Shown: in pieces, positions 41,635 to 50,461 of the stretch | How the letters are laid out: each line of letters starts with the position of its first letter | Numbering within the stretch: position 1 is the first letter of the stretch | From: Bacteroidales bacterium | GTDB lineage: Bacteria; Bacteroidota; Bacteroidia; Bacteroidales; UBA932 | Length of the DNA: 64,000 bases | Direction of reading: 5' to 3' | NCBI GenBank assembly: GCA_017634595.1 | Contig: JAGBNC010000019.1 | Coordinates: forward strand, 62,001-126,000 | Position numbers and translations under genes: made by a program | Notes under the pieces: model-generated | Told to the model about the DNA's origin: nothing | Seen by the model: only the letters and a program-made list of their open reading frames with translations | The model's database searches: none

Positions 41635-42212
41635 GACGCAAACTCTTGCAGAAGTTCCCATACCCGATGAACCGGGAATCCCATTACATTGTAGAACGAG
41701 CCTTCGATACGGCCTATCGCAGCATAGCCCAGCCATTCCTGTATGCCGTAGCCGCCGGCCTTGTCATAAGGACGGTAAGTATCTACGTAGTAAGCAATCT
41801 CTTCCTCGCTTAGAGGGGAGACAAATACCATCGTGGAGTCCTTGATACTGCGCTCTCTATCAGTAGTGCGGAACGTGACGGCAGATACCACTTCATGTTC
41901 ACGGCCCGACAGTTCCCTTAACATCTCGAAAGCCTGTTCACGGCTATGAGGCTTGCCAAGTACGCGACCGTCAACAATCACAACAGTGTCTGCGGTAATC
42001 AGAAGTTCATCGCTCTCAAGGGGTCTGTGGAAGCCGTGTGACTTGCCCTCAGACATAATCAGCGGCACGTCTTCAGGTCTGACGCCATCAGGCACGGACT
42101 CTTGGAAAGTGTTGCCTGTATCTACTGTAAACTCCACGTCCAACCCTGCCAGAAGTTCGCGGCGGCGGGGAGAGCCGCTGCCGAGAATTATGCGCTTAGA
42201 ACATTTGTTCAT
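41631..42212 (-). CDS. maf: Maf-family nucleoside triphosphate pyrophosphatase
   Basis: The product is about 193 residues from ATG 42212 (MNKCSKRIILGSGSPRRREL); ATGs at 42224 and 42227 are also possible. LGSGSPRRRELL is the Maf signature, with ADTVVIVDGRVLGKP and DKAGGYGIQ supplying the catalytic Asp and base-reading residues. It hydrolyses non-canonical or dTTP/UTP-type NTPs to monophosphates. It overlaps kdsC-like by 17 bp and the pseudouridine synthase by 4 bp. Confidence 0.94.
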   Translation of the reverse strand: MNKCSKRIILGSGSPRRRELLAGLDVEFTVDTGNTFQESVPDGVRPEDVPLIMSEGKSHGFHRPLESDELLITADTVVIVDGRVLGKPHSREQAFEMLRELSGREHEVVSAVTFRTTDRERSIKDSTMVFVSPLSEEEIAYYVDTYRPYDKAGGYGIQEWLGYAAIGRIEGSFYNVMGFPVHRVWELLQEFAS

Positions 42213-42723
42213 ACTTCTTGACATCAAAGATCCATTTCCCCTGGGCTTTCATGACCAGCTCAAGGGTCCAGCGGACAAAACCTTTGCCTCCGCCTATAGG
42301 CGACACAATATCGGCTGCCTCACGCGCCTCGGCGGCAGCGTCGGCAGGGGCCACTGACACGCCGGCAAATTCCAGGGCGGGCACGTCGGGAATGTCATCA
42401 CCCATATAAAGAACTTCTTCAGGTGATAATCCGAAACGCTCGCAGAATTCCTGTATTACGCGACGTTTGTCCCTTGCTTTAAGATATACGTTTTCGTAGG
42501 GGACACCGTATGCGGTCATGCGCTTGCGCACGGCTTCTGTATGCCCTCCCGTAATGACGGCGAGTATATAACCGTTCAGGGCTGCCATACGCAGTCCGTG
42601 GCCATCTTTTTCATTGAAAATCCTCAGCGGTTCGGCATTGGGGTCGCAAAGCACACTGCCGTCAGTCATAACCCCGTCCACGTCAAAGACGATGGCCTTG
42701 ACCGCCTTAAGATTTGGCTCCAT
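42196..42723 (-). CDS. KdsC-like HAD phosphatase (Kdo-8-phosphate type)
   Basis: Start ATG 42723 gives 175 residues, the usual KdsC size; a longer frame from 42798 lies over the previous gene. KAIVFDVDGVMTDGSV (about 9-24) has the two catalytic Asps, VITGG the Thr motif, and MGDDIPDVPALEFAG the C-terminal Asp pair. There is no cap domain, as in the tetrameric KdsC family. It probably removes phosphate from Kdo-8-phosphate for lipopolysaccharide core synthesis, though related sugar acids are possible. It overlaps the DUF3467 gene by 17 bp. Confidence 0.88.
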   Translation of the reverse strand: MEPNLKAVKAIVFDVDGVMTDGSVLCDPNAEPLRIFNEKDGHGLRMAALNGYILAVITGGHTEAVRKRMTAYGVPYENVYLKARDKRRVIQEFCERFGLSPEEVLYMGDDIPDVPALEFAGVSVAPADAAAEAREAADIVSPIGGGKGFVRWTLELVMKAQGKWIFDVKKYEQMF

Positions 42724-43018
42724 TGGGATTGAAATCGGCAAGGTTGAACGTAGCCTTGGGAGAGCCGGGGAGCTCAATGGGGCCGAATTGGGATTCATAT
42801 TTGCCGATATTGTCTGCCAGAGCGTTAAGGAGACGCTTGGCGTGCTCGGGAGTCATCAGTATCCTGTTGCCGATCTCCGGTTTGGCGAGTCCGGGCAACA
42901 TTGTGGCAAAGTCTATCACGAATTCGCTGTGGGAATGACTGATGATTGCCAGGTTAGAATAATTGCCTTTGGCAACCTCGGGCTTGAGCTCGAGCTGTAT
43001 TTGCTTGTTTTCTTCCAT
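42707..43018 (-). CDS. DUF3467 family protein
   Basis: This 103-residue cytoplasmic protein shows the DUF3467 pattern: LELKPEVAKGNYSNLAIISHSHSEFVIDF and MTPEHAKRLLNALADNI. The function is unknown; it is widespread in Bacteroidota and often near transcription or housekeeping genes. It heads the operon DUF3467, KdsC-like, Maf, RluA-type synthase, with a perfect promoter at 43039-43069. Confidence 0.92.
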   Translation of the reverse strand: MEENKQIQLELKPEVAKGNYSNLAIISHSHSEFVIDFATMLPGLAKPEIGNRILMTPEHAKRLLNALADNIGKYESQFGPIELPGSPKATFNLADFNPNGAKS

Positions 43019-43038
43019 AATTTCAAGTATTACTCCGA

Positions 43039-43069
43039 CAAAATTAGTGTAAAAATGTTATCTTTGCAA
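43039..43069 (-). promoter_or_regulatory. Promoter of the DUF3467 operon
   Basis: On the minus strand TTG (43069-43067), a 20-nt spacer and TAATTTTG (43046-43039) match the consensus fully. The ATG at 43018 is 20 bp downstream. The TTG overlaps the region just after the valS box on the other strand. Confidence 0.8.
43059..43066 (+). promoter_or_regulatory. -7 box of valS
   Basis: TATCTTTG matches TAnnTTTG and lies 6 nt before the valS ATG at 43073, so the mRNA leader would be nearly absent. This box also rules out the longer open frame upstream as the true N-terminus. Confidence 0.6.
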
Positions 43070-43072
43070 ACT

Positions 43073-45706
43073 ATGGAACTCAATACGAAATATAATCCCG
43101 CGGAAGTAGAGGATAAGTGGTACGCCTATTGGCTTAAGAACAGATGTTTTCATTCGGAACCCGATTCCCGGGAGCCATATACGATTGTTATACCTCCGCC
43201 CAATGTGACAGGCATCCTGCACATGGGCCACGTGCTGAACAACACCCTTAACGATGTGCTCATACGCAAGGCGCGCATGGACGGCAAGAACGCCTGCTGG
43301 GTTCCCGGCACCGACCATGCAAGCATAGCCACCGAAAACAAGGTCGTGGCCAAGCTTGCCGCTCAGGGCATCAAGAAGGAGGATCTGACACGCGAAGAAT
43401 TCCTCAAATATGCATGGGAATGGAAAGAAGAGCACGGCGGTATCATCCTGCAGCAGCTTCGCAAACTTGGCGCATCATGCGACTGGGACCGCACCAAGTT
43501 CACTATGGAGCCGGCCCTTAGCGCTGCCGTGACTGCCACTTTCGTGTATTTCTATAAGAAGGGTCTCATCTATCACGGATACCGCATGGTCAACTGGGAT
43601 CCGGTGGCCCATACTGCAATATCCGACGACGAAGTAATACACAAAGACACCAAGAGCCATTTCTATCATCTGCGTTACTATATCTCTGACGGTAAGGGCA
43701 ATCCGACAGACGACTATCTCGTGATTGCAACCACCCGCCCCGAGACCATCATGGCAGATGCCGCTATATGTGTCAATCCTGCCGACGAACGCTATCATAA
43801 GCTCCGTGGCAAGAAAGTGCTTATTCCGCTAATCAATCGCGAGATTCCAGTGATTGAAGACGATTACGTAGAGATGGATTTCGGTACCGGATGCCTCAAG
43901 GTCACCCCGGCTCACGACGCCCATGACTACGAGATCGGACAGCGCCACGATCTCCCCATATTGGAGATCCTCGACGACGACGGACGCCTGAACGAGAAGG
44001 CGCAGATCCTTGTCGGACAAGACCGTTTCGAGGCGCGTAAGAACATAGTTAAGCTTCTTGAAGAGGCAGGAAACCTCGTCAAGATTGAAGAGTATATCTC
44101 TCCCGTTGGCTACAGTGAGCGTACCGACGCCGTCATTGAACCGAAGCTCAGCAAGCAGTGGTTCCTCAAGCTCGAAGACCTTGCCAAATCGGCCCTCGAA
44201 TCGGTTGAGTCGGGCAAAATCAAGCTCATACCCGACAAATACCGCAACGTGTACCGTCACTGGATGGAAAATGCTCATGACTGGTGTATCTCCCGCCAGC
44301 TCTGGTGGGGGCAGCGCATCCCTGCATGGTATCTTCCCGACGGCAGCGTAGTGGTGGAAGAGACTGAAGAAATGGCTCTCAAGGCCGCCCAGGCCCTGAA
44401 TCCCGGCATAAAGGCTGCCGATCTGAAGCAGGACGAGGACGTGCTCGACACATGGTTCAGCAGCTGGCTCTGGCCGATAAGTGTCTTCGATGCGGCCCGT
44501 CCCGGTCACCCCGAGCACAAGCCCAACCGCGATCTCAAATACTACTATCCGACCAGCGACCTTGTGACCGGTCCGGACATCATTTTCTTCTGGGTGGCAA
44601 GGATGGTCATGGCCGGCGGCGAATTCATGAACGACGTTCCTTTCCGCAACGTTTATTTCACCGGAATCGTACGCGACAAGCGCGGTCGCAAGATGAGCAA
44701 GACGCTTGGCAACAGCCCCGATCCTCTCGTGCTTATCGAAAAGTATGGCGCAGACTCGGTACGTTTGGGCATGCTTCTGTGTTCATCGGCCGGGAATGAT
44801 ATTCTGTACGATGAGTCCCAGATCGAGCAGGGACGCAATTTCTGCGGTAAAATATGGAACTCGTGGCGCCTCGTCAATGGCTGGAGGGTAGATGCCAACG
44901 GACGCCAGAGCGAGCCGTCCCGCGTCGCAGTCAAATGGTTTGACAATCTGCTGTCCCGCACCATAGAGACAGTGGAGGATCACTACCGCAAGTTCCGCAT
45001 CAATGATGCCCTCATGGCAATCTACAGGCTCTTCTGGGACGATTACTGCAGCTGGTACCTCGAGCTGGTCAAGCCTGCTTACGGCGAAGCGATAGACGGC
45101 TATACCTTCGACGCAACCGTAGGCTTCTTCGACAAGCTCCTCAAGCTCATACACCCGGTGATGCCTTTCATCACAGAGGAAATATGGCATGCCATGGCTG
45201 AGCGCCGTCCAGGCGAAACCATCATGTTCGAGCGAACCCCGGTGGCAGGTCCCTACAACGACGATTTCCTCGCCGGATTCGACCAGGCACGCCAGATAAT
45301 AACAGGTGTGCGCGGCATCCGGGCACAGAAGCAGATAGCGCCCAAAGATGCACTTAAACTCTGCATCGAAGGTGCGATTTCCAAAGAATTCCTCCCTATC
45401 ATCGGCAAAGCGGCCAATATTTCCGAGTTCGTTGATGCCATCGACGGTGCTTCCCTGAGCTTCATCGTGGGCACTGTCAAATGCAGCGTGCCTCTGGAAG
45501 GCCTTGTGGATACCCAGCAGGAAAAGGCCCGCATCCTCGCCGATCTTGAGCACCAGCGTAAGTTCCTTGCCGGCGTAAGGGCCAAGCTGGGCAATGCCGG
45601 GTTCGTATCTCACGCACCCCAGTCAGTGATTGACACTGAACGTAAAAAAGAATCAGACGCCCTTGCGCGCATTGAAGCGCTGGAAGCGTCGCTAAATTCA
45701 CTTTAA
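43073..45706 (+). CDS. valS: Valyl-tRNA synthetase
   Basis: Start ATG 43073 (MELNTKYNPAEVEDKWYAYW) gives 877 residues, normal for ValRS. It has the HIGH-type motif PPPNVTGILHMGHVLN (about 41-56), the editing domain (about 190-330, with ATTRPETIMADAAI), and the KMSKS motif GRKMSKTLGNSPDP (about 540). An anticodon-binding domain follows, then a C-terminal coiled coil (about 815-877). It charges tRNA-Val. tatA starts 11 bp after its stop, so the Tat and ABC-F genes are probably cotranscribed. Confidence 0.97.
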   Translation: MELNTKYNPAEVEDKWYAYWLKNRCFHSEPDSREPYTIVIPPPNVTGILHMGHVLNNTLNDVLIRKARMDGKNACWVPGTDHASIATENKVVAKLAAQGIKKEDLTREEFLKYAWEWKEEHGGIILQQLRKLGASCDWDRTKFTMEPALSAAVTATFVYFYKKGLIYHGYRMVNWDPVAHTAISDDEVIHKDTKSHFYHLRYYISDGKGNPTDDYLVIATTRPETIMADAAICVNPADERYHKLRGKKVLIPLINREIPVIEDDYVEMDFGTGCLKVTPAHDAHDYEIGQRHDLPILEILDDDGRLNEKAQILVGQDRFEARKNIVKLLEEAGNLVKIEEYISPVGYSERTDAVIEPKLSKQWFLKLEDLAKSALESVESGKIKLIPDKYRNVYRHWMENAHDWCISRQLWWGQRIPAWYLPDGSVVVEETEEMALKAAQALNPGIKAADLKQDEDVLDTWFSSWLWPISVFDAARPGHPEHKPNRDLKYYYPTSDLVTGPDIIFFWVARMVMAGGEFMNDVPFRNVYFTGIVRDKRGRKMSKTLGNSPDPLVLIEKYGADSVRLGMLLCSSAGNDILYDESQIEQGRNFCGKIWNSWRLVNGWRVDANGRQSEPSRVAVKWFDNLLSRTIETVEDHYRKFRINDALMAIYRLFWDDYCSWYLELVKPAYGEAIDGYTFDATVGFFDKLLKLIHPVMPFITEEIWHAMAERRPGETIMFERTPVAGPYNDDFLAGFDQARQIITGVRGIRAQKQIAPKDALKLCIEGAISKEFLPIIGKAANISEFVDAIDGASLSFIVGTVKCSVPLEGLVDTQQEKARILADLEHQRKFLAGVRAKLGNAGFVSHAPQSVIDTERKKESDALARIEALEASLNSL

Positions 45707-45717
45707 TCCATTAGTGT

Positions 45718-45915
45718 ATGTTGTTTTATCCTTTAGTCTTCGGCTGGTGGGAATTAATCATCATCGCTTTCGTAATCCTTCTGTTTTTCGGAGGGAAGAA
45801 GCTTCCTGAATTGATGAAAGGTCTTGGCAAGGGAGTCAAGAGCTTCAAGGACGGGATGAAGGAGATCGACGACCAAGTCAATCTGTCCGACGATACCCCC
45901 AAAAAGACCGAATAG
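45718..45915 (+). CDS. tatA: Sec-independent translocase subunit TatA
   Basis: The 65-residue protein has a membrane helix (WWELIIIAFVILLFFGGKKLPEL), the FGxKKLPEL hinge and an amphipathic helix (KGLGKGVKSFKDGMKEI) with an acidic tail, all typical of TatA/E. It forms the pore for folded proteins with TatC, encoded 3 bp downstream. No separate TatB is present, as is normal in this phylum. A likely substrate is the RR-signal FAD oxidoreductase at 11411-12889. Confidence 0.96.
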   Translation: MLFYPLVFGWWELIIIAFVILLFFGGKKLPELMKGLGKGVKSFKDGMKEIDDQVNLSDDTPKKTE

Positions 45916-45918
45916 GTT

Positions 45919-46692
45919 GTGGCTTCTGAGAAGCGCAGCAGCGGCGGCGAGATGTCCTTCTGGGATCATCTTGAGGAACTGAGATGGACTATATTCCGCT
46001 CGGTCATAGCCGTTTGTATATTCTGCGCCCTTGGACTGGCCTTCAGAGGGCCGCTGTTCGACATTGTCCTTTGGCCGTCCAAGCCCGATTTCATAGTTTA
46101 TAAATGGCTCGGCTGGAGCATCGACATGAGCCTTATCAATGTGGATATTTCAGCCCAATTCTTCACGCACCTGAAAGCGGCGCTTGCCGCCGGCGTGGTG
46201 CTGGCTTTCCCGTACATAGTGTTCGAAGTGTGGAAGTTTGTGGCACCCGCTCTCTACGAGAATGAGAAGAAAGCAGTCAGGGCTGCATTCATCATGTCGT
46301 CCGGATTCTTCTATTTGGGCGTACTGGTGGGCTATTTCTTCGTGCTTCCGGTATGTTTACAGTTCTTCATGAATTACACCGTGAGCCCCGACATTGCCAA
46401 CACCATCACCCTGAGCTCGTACATGTCCATGTTTACGTCCATGTCGTTGCTCATAGGCATAGTGTTCGAGTTCCCGACGGTTATTTCTGTCTTGTCCCGC
46501 CTCGGGGTCGTCAGCAGGCAAATGCTGCGCAAAGGCCGCAGGTACGCCTTCGTCGGTGTGTTGATACTGTCCGCCCTGATCACGCCGTCTGATCCTTTCT
46601 CCATGCTGGTGCTGGCTGCTCCGCTGTACCTACTATACGAATTGTCAATTCTGTTGTGCCGAAAAGAACAAGTTGAAGATGATATCGATTGA
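45919..46692 (+). CDS. tatC: Sec-independent translocase subunit TatC
   Basis: The gene starts at GTG 45919 and encodes 257 residues with six membrane helices. MSFWDHLEELRWTIFRSV is the TatC N-terminal signature that binds the twin-arginine signal. VLAFPYIVFEVWKFVAPALYENEKK and the conserved late segment FVGVLILSALITPSDPFSM are also diagnostic. Its end overlaps the ABC-F gene by 14 bp. Confidence 0.96.
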   Translation: MASEKRSSGGEMSFWDHLEELRWTIFRSVIAVCIFCALGLAFRGPLFDIVLWPSKPDFIVYKWLGWSIDMSLINVDISAQFFTHLKAALAAGVVLAFPYIVFEVWKFVAPALYENEKKAVRAAFIMSSGFFYLGVLVGYFFVLPVCLQFFMNYTVSPDIANTITLSSYMSMFTSMSLLIGIVFEFPTVISVLSRLGVVSRQMLRKGRRYAFVGVLILSALITPSDPFSMLVLAAPLYLLYELSILLCRKEQVEDDID

Positions 46693-48580
46693 CAATGTTA
46701 CCGTCGCCTGGGGCGGTTTTACCTTGCTTGACAGCATCAATTTCCACATCAGCAATAAAGATAAGATAGGCCTGGTAGGGCGCAACGGAGCGGGGAAGTC
46801 CACTCTGATGAAACTTATCATCGGACTCCAGAATCCAAGTTCGGGCCACATCGACAAGCCATCCGGTGTATCCATCGGCTACCTGCCCCAAATAATGGAG
46901 CATCACAAGGGGCTGAGCGTGCTGGATGAGACCATGACCGTGTTCAGCGAAACTACCGGCCTGCAAGATGAAATAGATGCCATCAGCGAAGAGCTCACTA
47001 CCCGTACTGACTATGAATCAGATGCTTATTCGGAGCTCATCGAGAGGCTGTCAGAACTGAACGACAGGCTTGCCGTATCGCACAGCGAGCCCCCGGAAGT
47101 CCAGGCTCGAAAGACTCTCGCGGGACTGGGATTCAAAGACGACGAACTGGGACGGCTGACTGACACTTTCAGCCAAGGTTGGAACATGCGCATAGAATTG
47201 GCCAAGATTCTGCTGCGAAGGCCCGACCTGCTGATGCTCGATGAACCTACCAATCATCTGGATATAGAGTCTATCGAGTGGTTGGAGGACTATCTGAGGT
47301 CGCGCAACGGAGCGTTGCTGCTTGTTTCGCACGACCGCAAGTTCCTCGACAATGTGACCAACCGCACAGTGGAGATCATGCTTGGGCACATCCACGACTA
47401 CAAAGTGCCGTACACCAAGTATCTCGAGCTGAGGGCGGAGCGTCTTGCCCAACAGACCGCTGCTTACGAGAACCAGCAGCGCATGATTCAGAAGACGGAA
47501 GAATTCATCAATACCTTCCGTTACAAGCCCACCAAGTCCAATCAGGTCCAGTCAAGAATCAAGGCGCTCGAAAAGCTCGAAAGGGTAGAGATCGATGAGA
47601 CTGACAATGTGCGACTTACGGTAAAATTTCCTCCCGCACCAAGGTCCGGAGACCTTGTGTACAAAGCCACCGGGCTTGTGGCGGGCTATCCGCAGAAAAC
47701 AGTATTCAGCAACGCAGACATTGAGATTCTGCGAGGCCAGAAGGTTGCATTTGTGGGGCGCAACGGTGAAGGCAAGACTACGCTCATGCGCATAATTGCC
47801 GGCGAACTTCAGCCCCTGGATGGTGAATCTCGGTTAGGGCATAACGTAGATCTGGGCTATTTCGCTCAGAATCAAGAAGATATACTCGATAAGAACGAAA
47901 CCGTATTCAGTACCCTTGACCGGATAGCCGTAGGTGACATACGCACGAAACTCCGTGACATCCTGGCCCAGTTCCTCTTCAGGGGCGAGGATATCGACAA
48001 GCGCGTCGGTGTGCTTTCGGGAGGTGAGAGGGCCCGTCTGGGCATGGCTAAACTGATGCTCCAGAACCATAACCTGCTAGCACTCGACGAGCCCACGAAC
48101 CACATGGATATCAAGTCGAAAGATATCTTGAAGCAGGCCCTTAAATCCTACGATGGCACGCTCATTGTTGTCAGCCATGACAGGGACTTTCTCGACGGGC
48201 TGGTGGACAAGCTTTATGAATTCCGCGACGGCAAGGTCATAGAGCATCTTGGGGGAGTGGCTGAATTCCTGTCCCGCCGCAAGCTGGAAACGCTCCAGGA
48301 GCTGGAAAGGAAGGCGGCTCAGACCAAGGTCGAAGCGCCTCGCAATAATGCTCATAGAGAGGAACTTAAAGAAAAAAACAGGCTCGACCGTAAGAAAAAG
48401 AACAGAATTTCTTATCTTGAGAGCGAAATTGAAAAATTGGAGTCCCGAATGGCGGAAATTGAAAAAATACTGTCAGCCCCGGGACCACAGGATGACATTA
48501 TAGAGCTCACCCGTGATTATTTGGAGTGCAAGCGAGAGCTGGATGCCAAGACCGACGAGTGGGGCTCATTGATAGAATAG
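46679..48580 (+). CDS. ABC-F family ATPase (first copy)
   Basis: Start ATG 46679 gives 633 residues. There are two ABC domains without membrane segments: Walker A GRNGAGKSTL and GRNGEGKTTL, signatures FSQGWNMRIELAK and LSGGERARLGMAK, Walker B LLMLDEPTNHLDIES and LLALDEPTNHMDIKS. An ABC-F linker lies between them (about 245-320), and a C-terminal coiled coil (about 545-633) is present. ABC-F proteins act on the ribosome to relieve stalling or give antibiotic protection. Subfamily (Uup/YheS-like) is not certain. A second ABC-F lies at 52764. Confidence 0.94.
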   Translation: MISIDNVTVAWGGFTLLDSINFHISNKDKIGLVGRNGAGKSTLMKLIIGLQNPSSGHIDKPSGVSIGYLPQIMEHHKGLSVLDETMTVFSETTGLQDEIDAISEELTTRTDYESDAYSELIERLSELNDRLAVSHSEPPEVQARKTLAGLGFKDDELGRLTDTFSQGWNMRIELAKILLRRPDLLMLDEPTNHLDIESIEWLEDYLRSRNGALLLVSHDRKFLDNVTNRTVEIMLGHIHDYKVPYTKYLELRAERLAQQTAAYENQQRMIQKTEEFINTFRYKPTKSNQVQSRIKALEKLERVEIDETDNVRLTVKFPPAPRSGDLVYKATGLVAGYPQKTVFSNADIEILRGQKVAFVGRNGEGKTTLMRIIAGELQPLDGESRLGHNVDLGYFAQNQEDILDKNETVFSTLDRIAVGDIRTKLRDILAQFLFRGEDIDKRVGVLSGGERARLGMAKLMLQNHNLLALDEPTNHMDIKSKDILKQALKSYDGTLIVVSHDRDFLDGLVDKLYEFRDGKVIEHLGGVAEFLSRRKLETLQELERKAAQTKVEAPRNNAHREELKEKNRLDRKKKNRISYLESEIEKLESRMAEIEKILSAPGPQDDIIELTRDYLECKRELDAKTDEWGSLIE

Positions 48581-48584
48581 TATT

Positions 48585-49517
48585 ATGAAAAAGTTGATTC
48601 TCAGCCTTCTGTGTTGCACCGTGCTCATGAGCACAGTTGCTGGAGCTGCTACACGTCAGTATAGCCGCTCCCTAACTCCTTTCTCAGGAGTGGAGGTCTC
48701 GGGACCTTTCAGTGTGAGTCTTGTCAGAGGCTCGGATTACCGGTCTCTTTTGTCTGTAGAAGAAGCATATATCGACTATGTGATTTGCGAGGTGAGAGGC
48801 TCCACGCTCTATATCGGGCTCGAGGAGCGCAAGGTCCCCTCCGAAATCAAACGTTTGTTCCGCGGCAAAGGGACTCCTGATCCCGTTTTTTCCGCTGTTG
48901 TCTATGTACCAGACCTTCTGCAGAGCGTGACCATGTCCGACAAGTCTGTACTGGTTGACACTGAAGATCTGTTCGACAAATCCAGGGTGACTTTCACGCT
49001 GAGTGGCTCGTCAACCATCAAATCGTTGAAAGTCAGCTCCTTGTCTTTCAACCTCAGCGCCCAGAACAAGAGCGTTGCCGACTTTGACGTGACTTGCCGT
49101 GAATGCAAAGTGCAGATGGCCAATTCCGCGCAGCTGCACATAGTCGAGCAGGAGTCGGAAGAATCGGAATACAAGCTTGCGGGCACATCCAAGACCGTGT
49201 CGCTTTGCACCAGCGGTTTGCTGTCGGTTTATACCAAAGGCAACTGCACCATGACAGTCACGGGCAGCGGCACCAAGGCCCAGTTCGACATCAACGGCAC
49301 ATCCGAGGTCGATGCATCGGGCTTTGAAGTGCCTGATGCAGTAGTAAAAATGTCCAGCGTCTGCAAGCTCACAGAAGCGGCATACAAGACGCTTAGAGTG
49401 AACTTGAACGGAGGTTCAACCCTTCATTTCATCAACGATCCAGCAGTTACAATCGAAAACATACGTTCTGCCACTATGAGCCCCGCTTTCTCGGGACGCA
49501 AGACGCAAAGCTTATGA
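48585..49517 (+). CDS. Exported head-GIN (DUF2807) domain protein
   Basis: The 310-residue protein has a signal peptide (cleavage near VAGAAT) and a GIN/DUF2807 beta-helical domain: RSLTPFSGVEVSGPFSVSLVRG (about 28-49) and repeated short strands such as VTMSDKSVLV and TFTLSGSSTIKSL. These proteins are predicted auto-transported or surface beta-solenoids of unknown ligand. The last 30 residues lie beyond the domain. The stop overlaps the start of the symporter gene (ATGA). Confidence 0.85.
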   Translation: MKKLILSLLCCTVLMSTVAGAATRQYSRSLTPFSGVEVSGPFSVSLVRGSDYRSLLSVEEAYIDYVICEVRGSTLYIGLEERKVPSEIKRLFRGKGTPDPVFSAVVYVPDLLQSVTMSDKSVLVDTEDLFDKSRVTFTLSGSSTIKSLKVSSLSFNLSAQNKSVADFDVTCRECKVQMANSAQLHIVEQESEESEYKLAGTSKTVSLCTSGLLSVYTKGNCTMTVTGSGTKAQFDINGTSEVDASGFEVPDAVVKMSSVCKLTEAAYKTLRVNLNGGSTLHFINDPAVTIENIRSATMSPAFSGRKTQSL

Positions 49518-50461
49518 AAGACACCTTCGATTTCCTCGACAGCATTCAGGTAACGCTGAATGCCGGGGGCATGAATACTATCAATATCGTCCTTGCCTTC
49601 GTTATGTTCGGGGTGGCCCTCGGAATAAAGCCCAAGATGTTCATTGAGGTCTTCCGTAAGCCAAAGTCGGTCATTCTCGGCGTATGCTGTCAGCTTGTGC
49701 TGCTGCCGCTGCTGACATTCTTGCTCACGCTCATACTTGGCAAGCATATCAGTTGGTCCATGGCGCTTGGAATGATTCTGGTGGCCTCATGCCCCGGCGG
49801 GAATATCTCCAATTTCATGTCGTCTTTGTCCAAGGCCAACGTGGAGCTGTCAGTAACACTTACGGCCATAAGCACCGCCCTATGTGTCCTGCTGACTCCC
49901 TTCAATTTCTGGTTATACGGCAACCTGTACCTCAAGTTCGCCAGCATAGCAGCTGATGTGCCTACTTTGGTGATTCCGCTGTGGGATGTATTCAAGACCA
50001 TTTTCGTGCTGCTCGGCATTCCTCTTACTCTTGGTATCCTTACTTCTCACTATTTGCCAAAGTTTGCGGAAAAGCTCAAAAAGCCTTTCCAGTGGGTCAG
50101 CATCGTGTTTTTCATTGCCATGGTGGTACTGTCTTTCTGGGGTAACAGACAGTCCTTTCTGCTATGTATCAAGTACATATTCCTCATAGTTCTGGTGCAC
50201 AACCTGCTGGCTCTGGCCATAGGTTATACAATGGGCACTGCATTCAGAGTCTCTGTGCCGGACAGGCGCACTCTGACCATCGAGACAGGCATCCAGAACA
50301 GCGGACTTGGACTTGTCCTGCTGCTCGGGACGAGCATTTTTGCCGGCCTGCCGCCACATGGGGGCATGCTTGTCATTACCGCATGGTGGGGAGTGTGGCA
50401 CATCATCAGCGGGCTTACCGTAAGCTCATTATTCTTGCTTTCAGACAGAAATAAGAAATGA
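49514..50461 (+). CDS. Bile acid:sodium symporter family (BASS/SBF) transporter
   Basis: The 315-residue protein has about nine membrane helices and BASS motifs: VMFGVALGIKPKMF (about 30-45), the conserved ASCPGGNISNFMSSLSKANVELSVTLTAIS (about 95-125, Na+-site region) and TIETGIQNSGLGLVLL (about 255-270, the second discontinuous helix). It imports organic anions with sodium; bile acids, pantoate or keto acids are possible, and the substrate cannot be told. It overlaps both neighbours by 4 bp. Confidence 0.93.
   Translation: MKDTFDFLDSIQVTLNAGGMNTINIVLAFVMFGVALGIKPKMFIEVFRKPKSVILGVCCQLVLLPLLTFLLTLILGKHISWSMALGMILVASCPGGNISNFMSSLSKANVELSVTLTAISTALCVLLTPFNFWLYGNLYLKFASIAADVPTLVIPLWDVFKTIFVLLGIPLTLGILTSHYLPKFAEKLKKPFQWVSIVFFIAMVVLSFWGNRQSFLLCIKYIFLIVLVHNLLALAIGYTMGTAFRVSVPDRRTLTIETGIQNSGLGLVLLLGTSIFAGLPPHGGMLVITAWWGVWHIISGLTVSSLFLLSDRNKK

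Noticed and set aside
42614-43072. N-terminal extension of valS by 153 codons
   Set aside because: It is antisense to the KdsC-like and DUF3467 genes and crosses the valS -7 box. The start at 43073 matches normal ValRS length.
44783-45613. Open frame of 276 codons on the minus strand inside valS
   Set aside because: It is antisense to the conserved valS coding region, with no promoter or domain.
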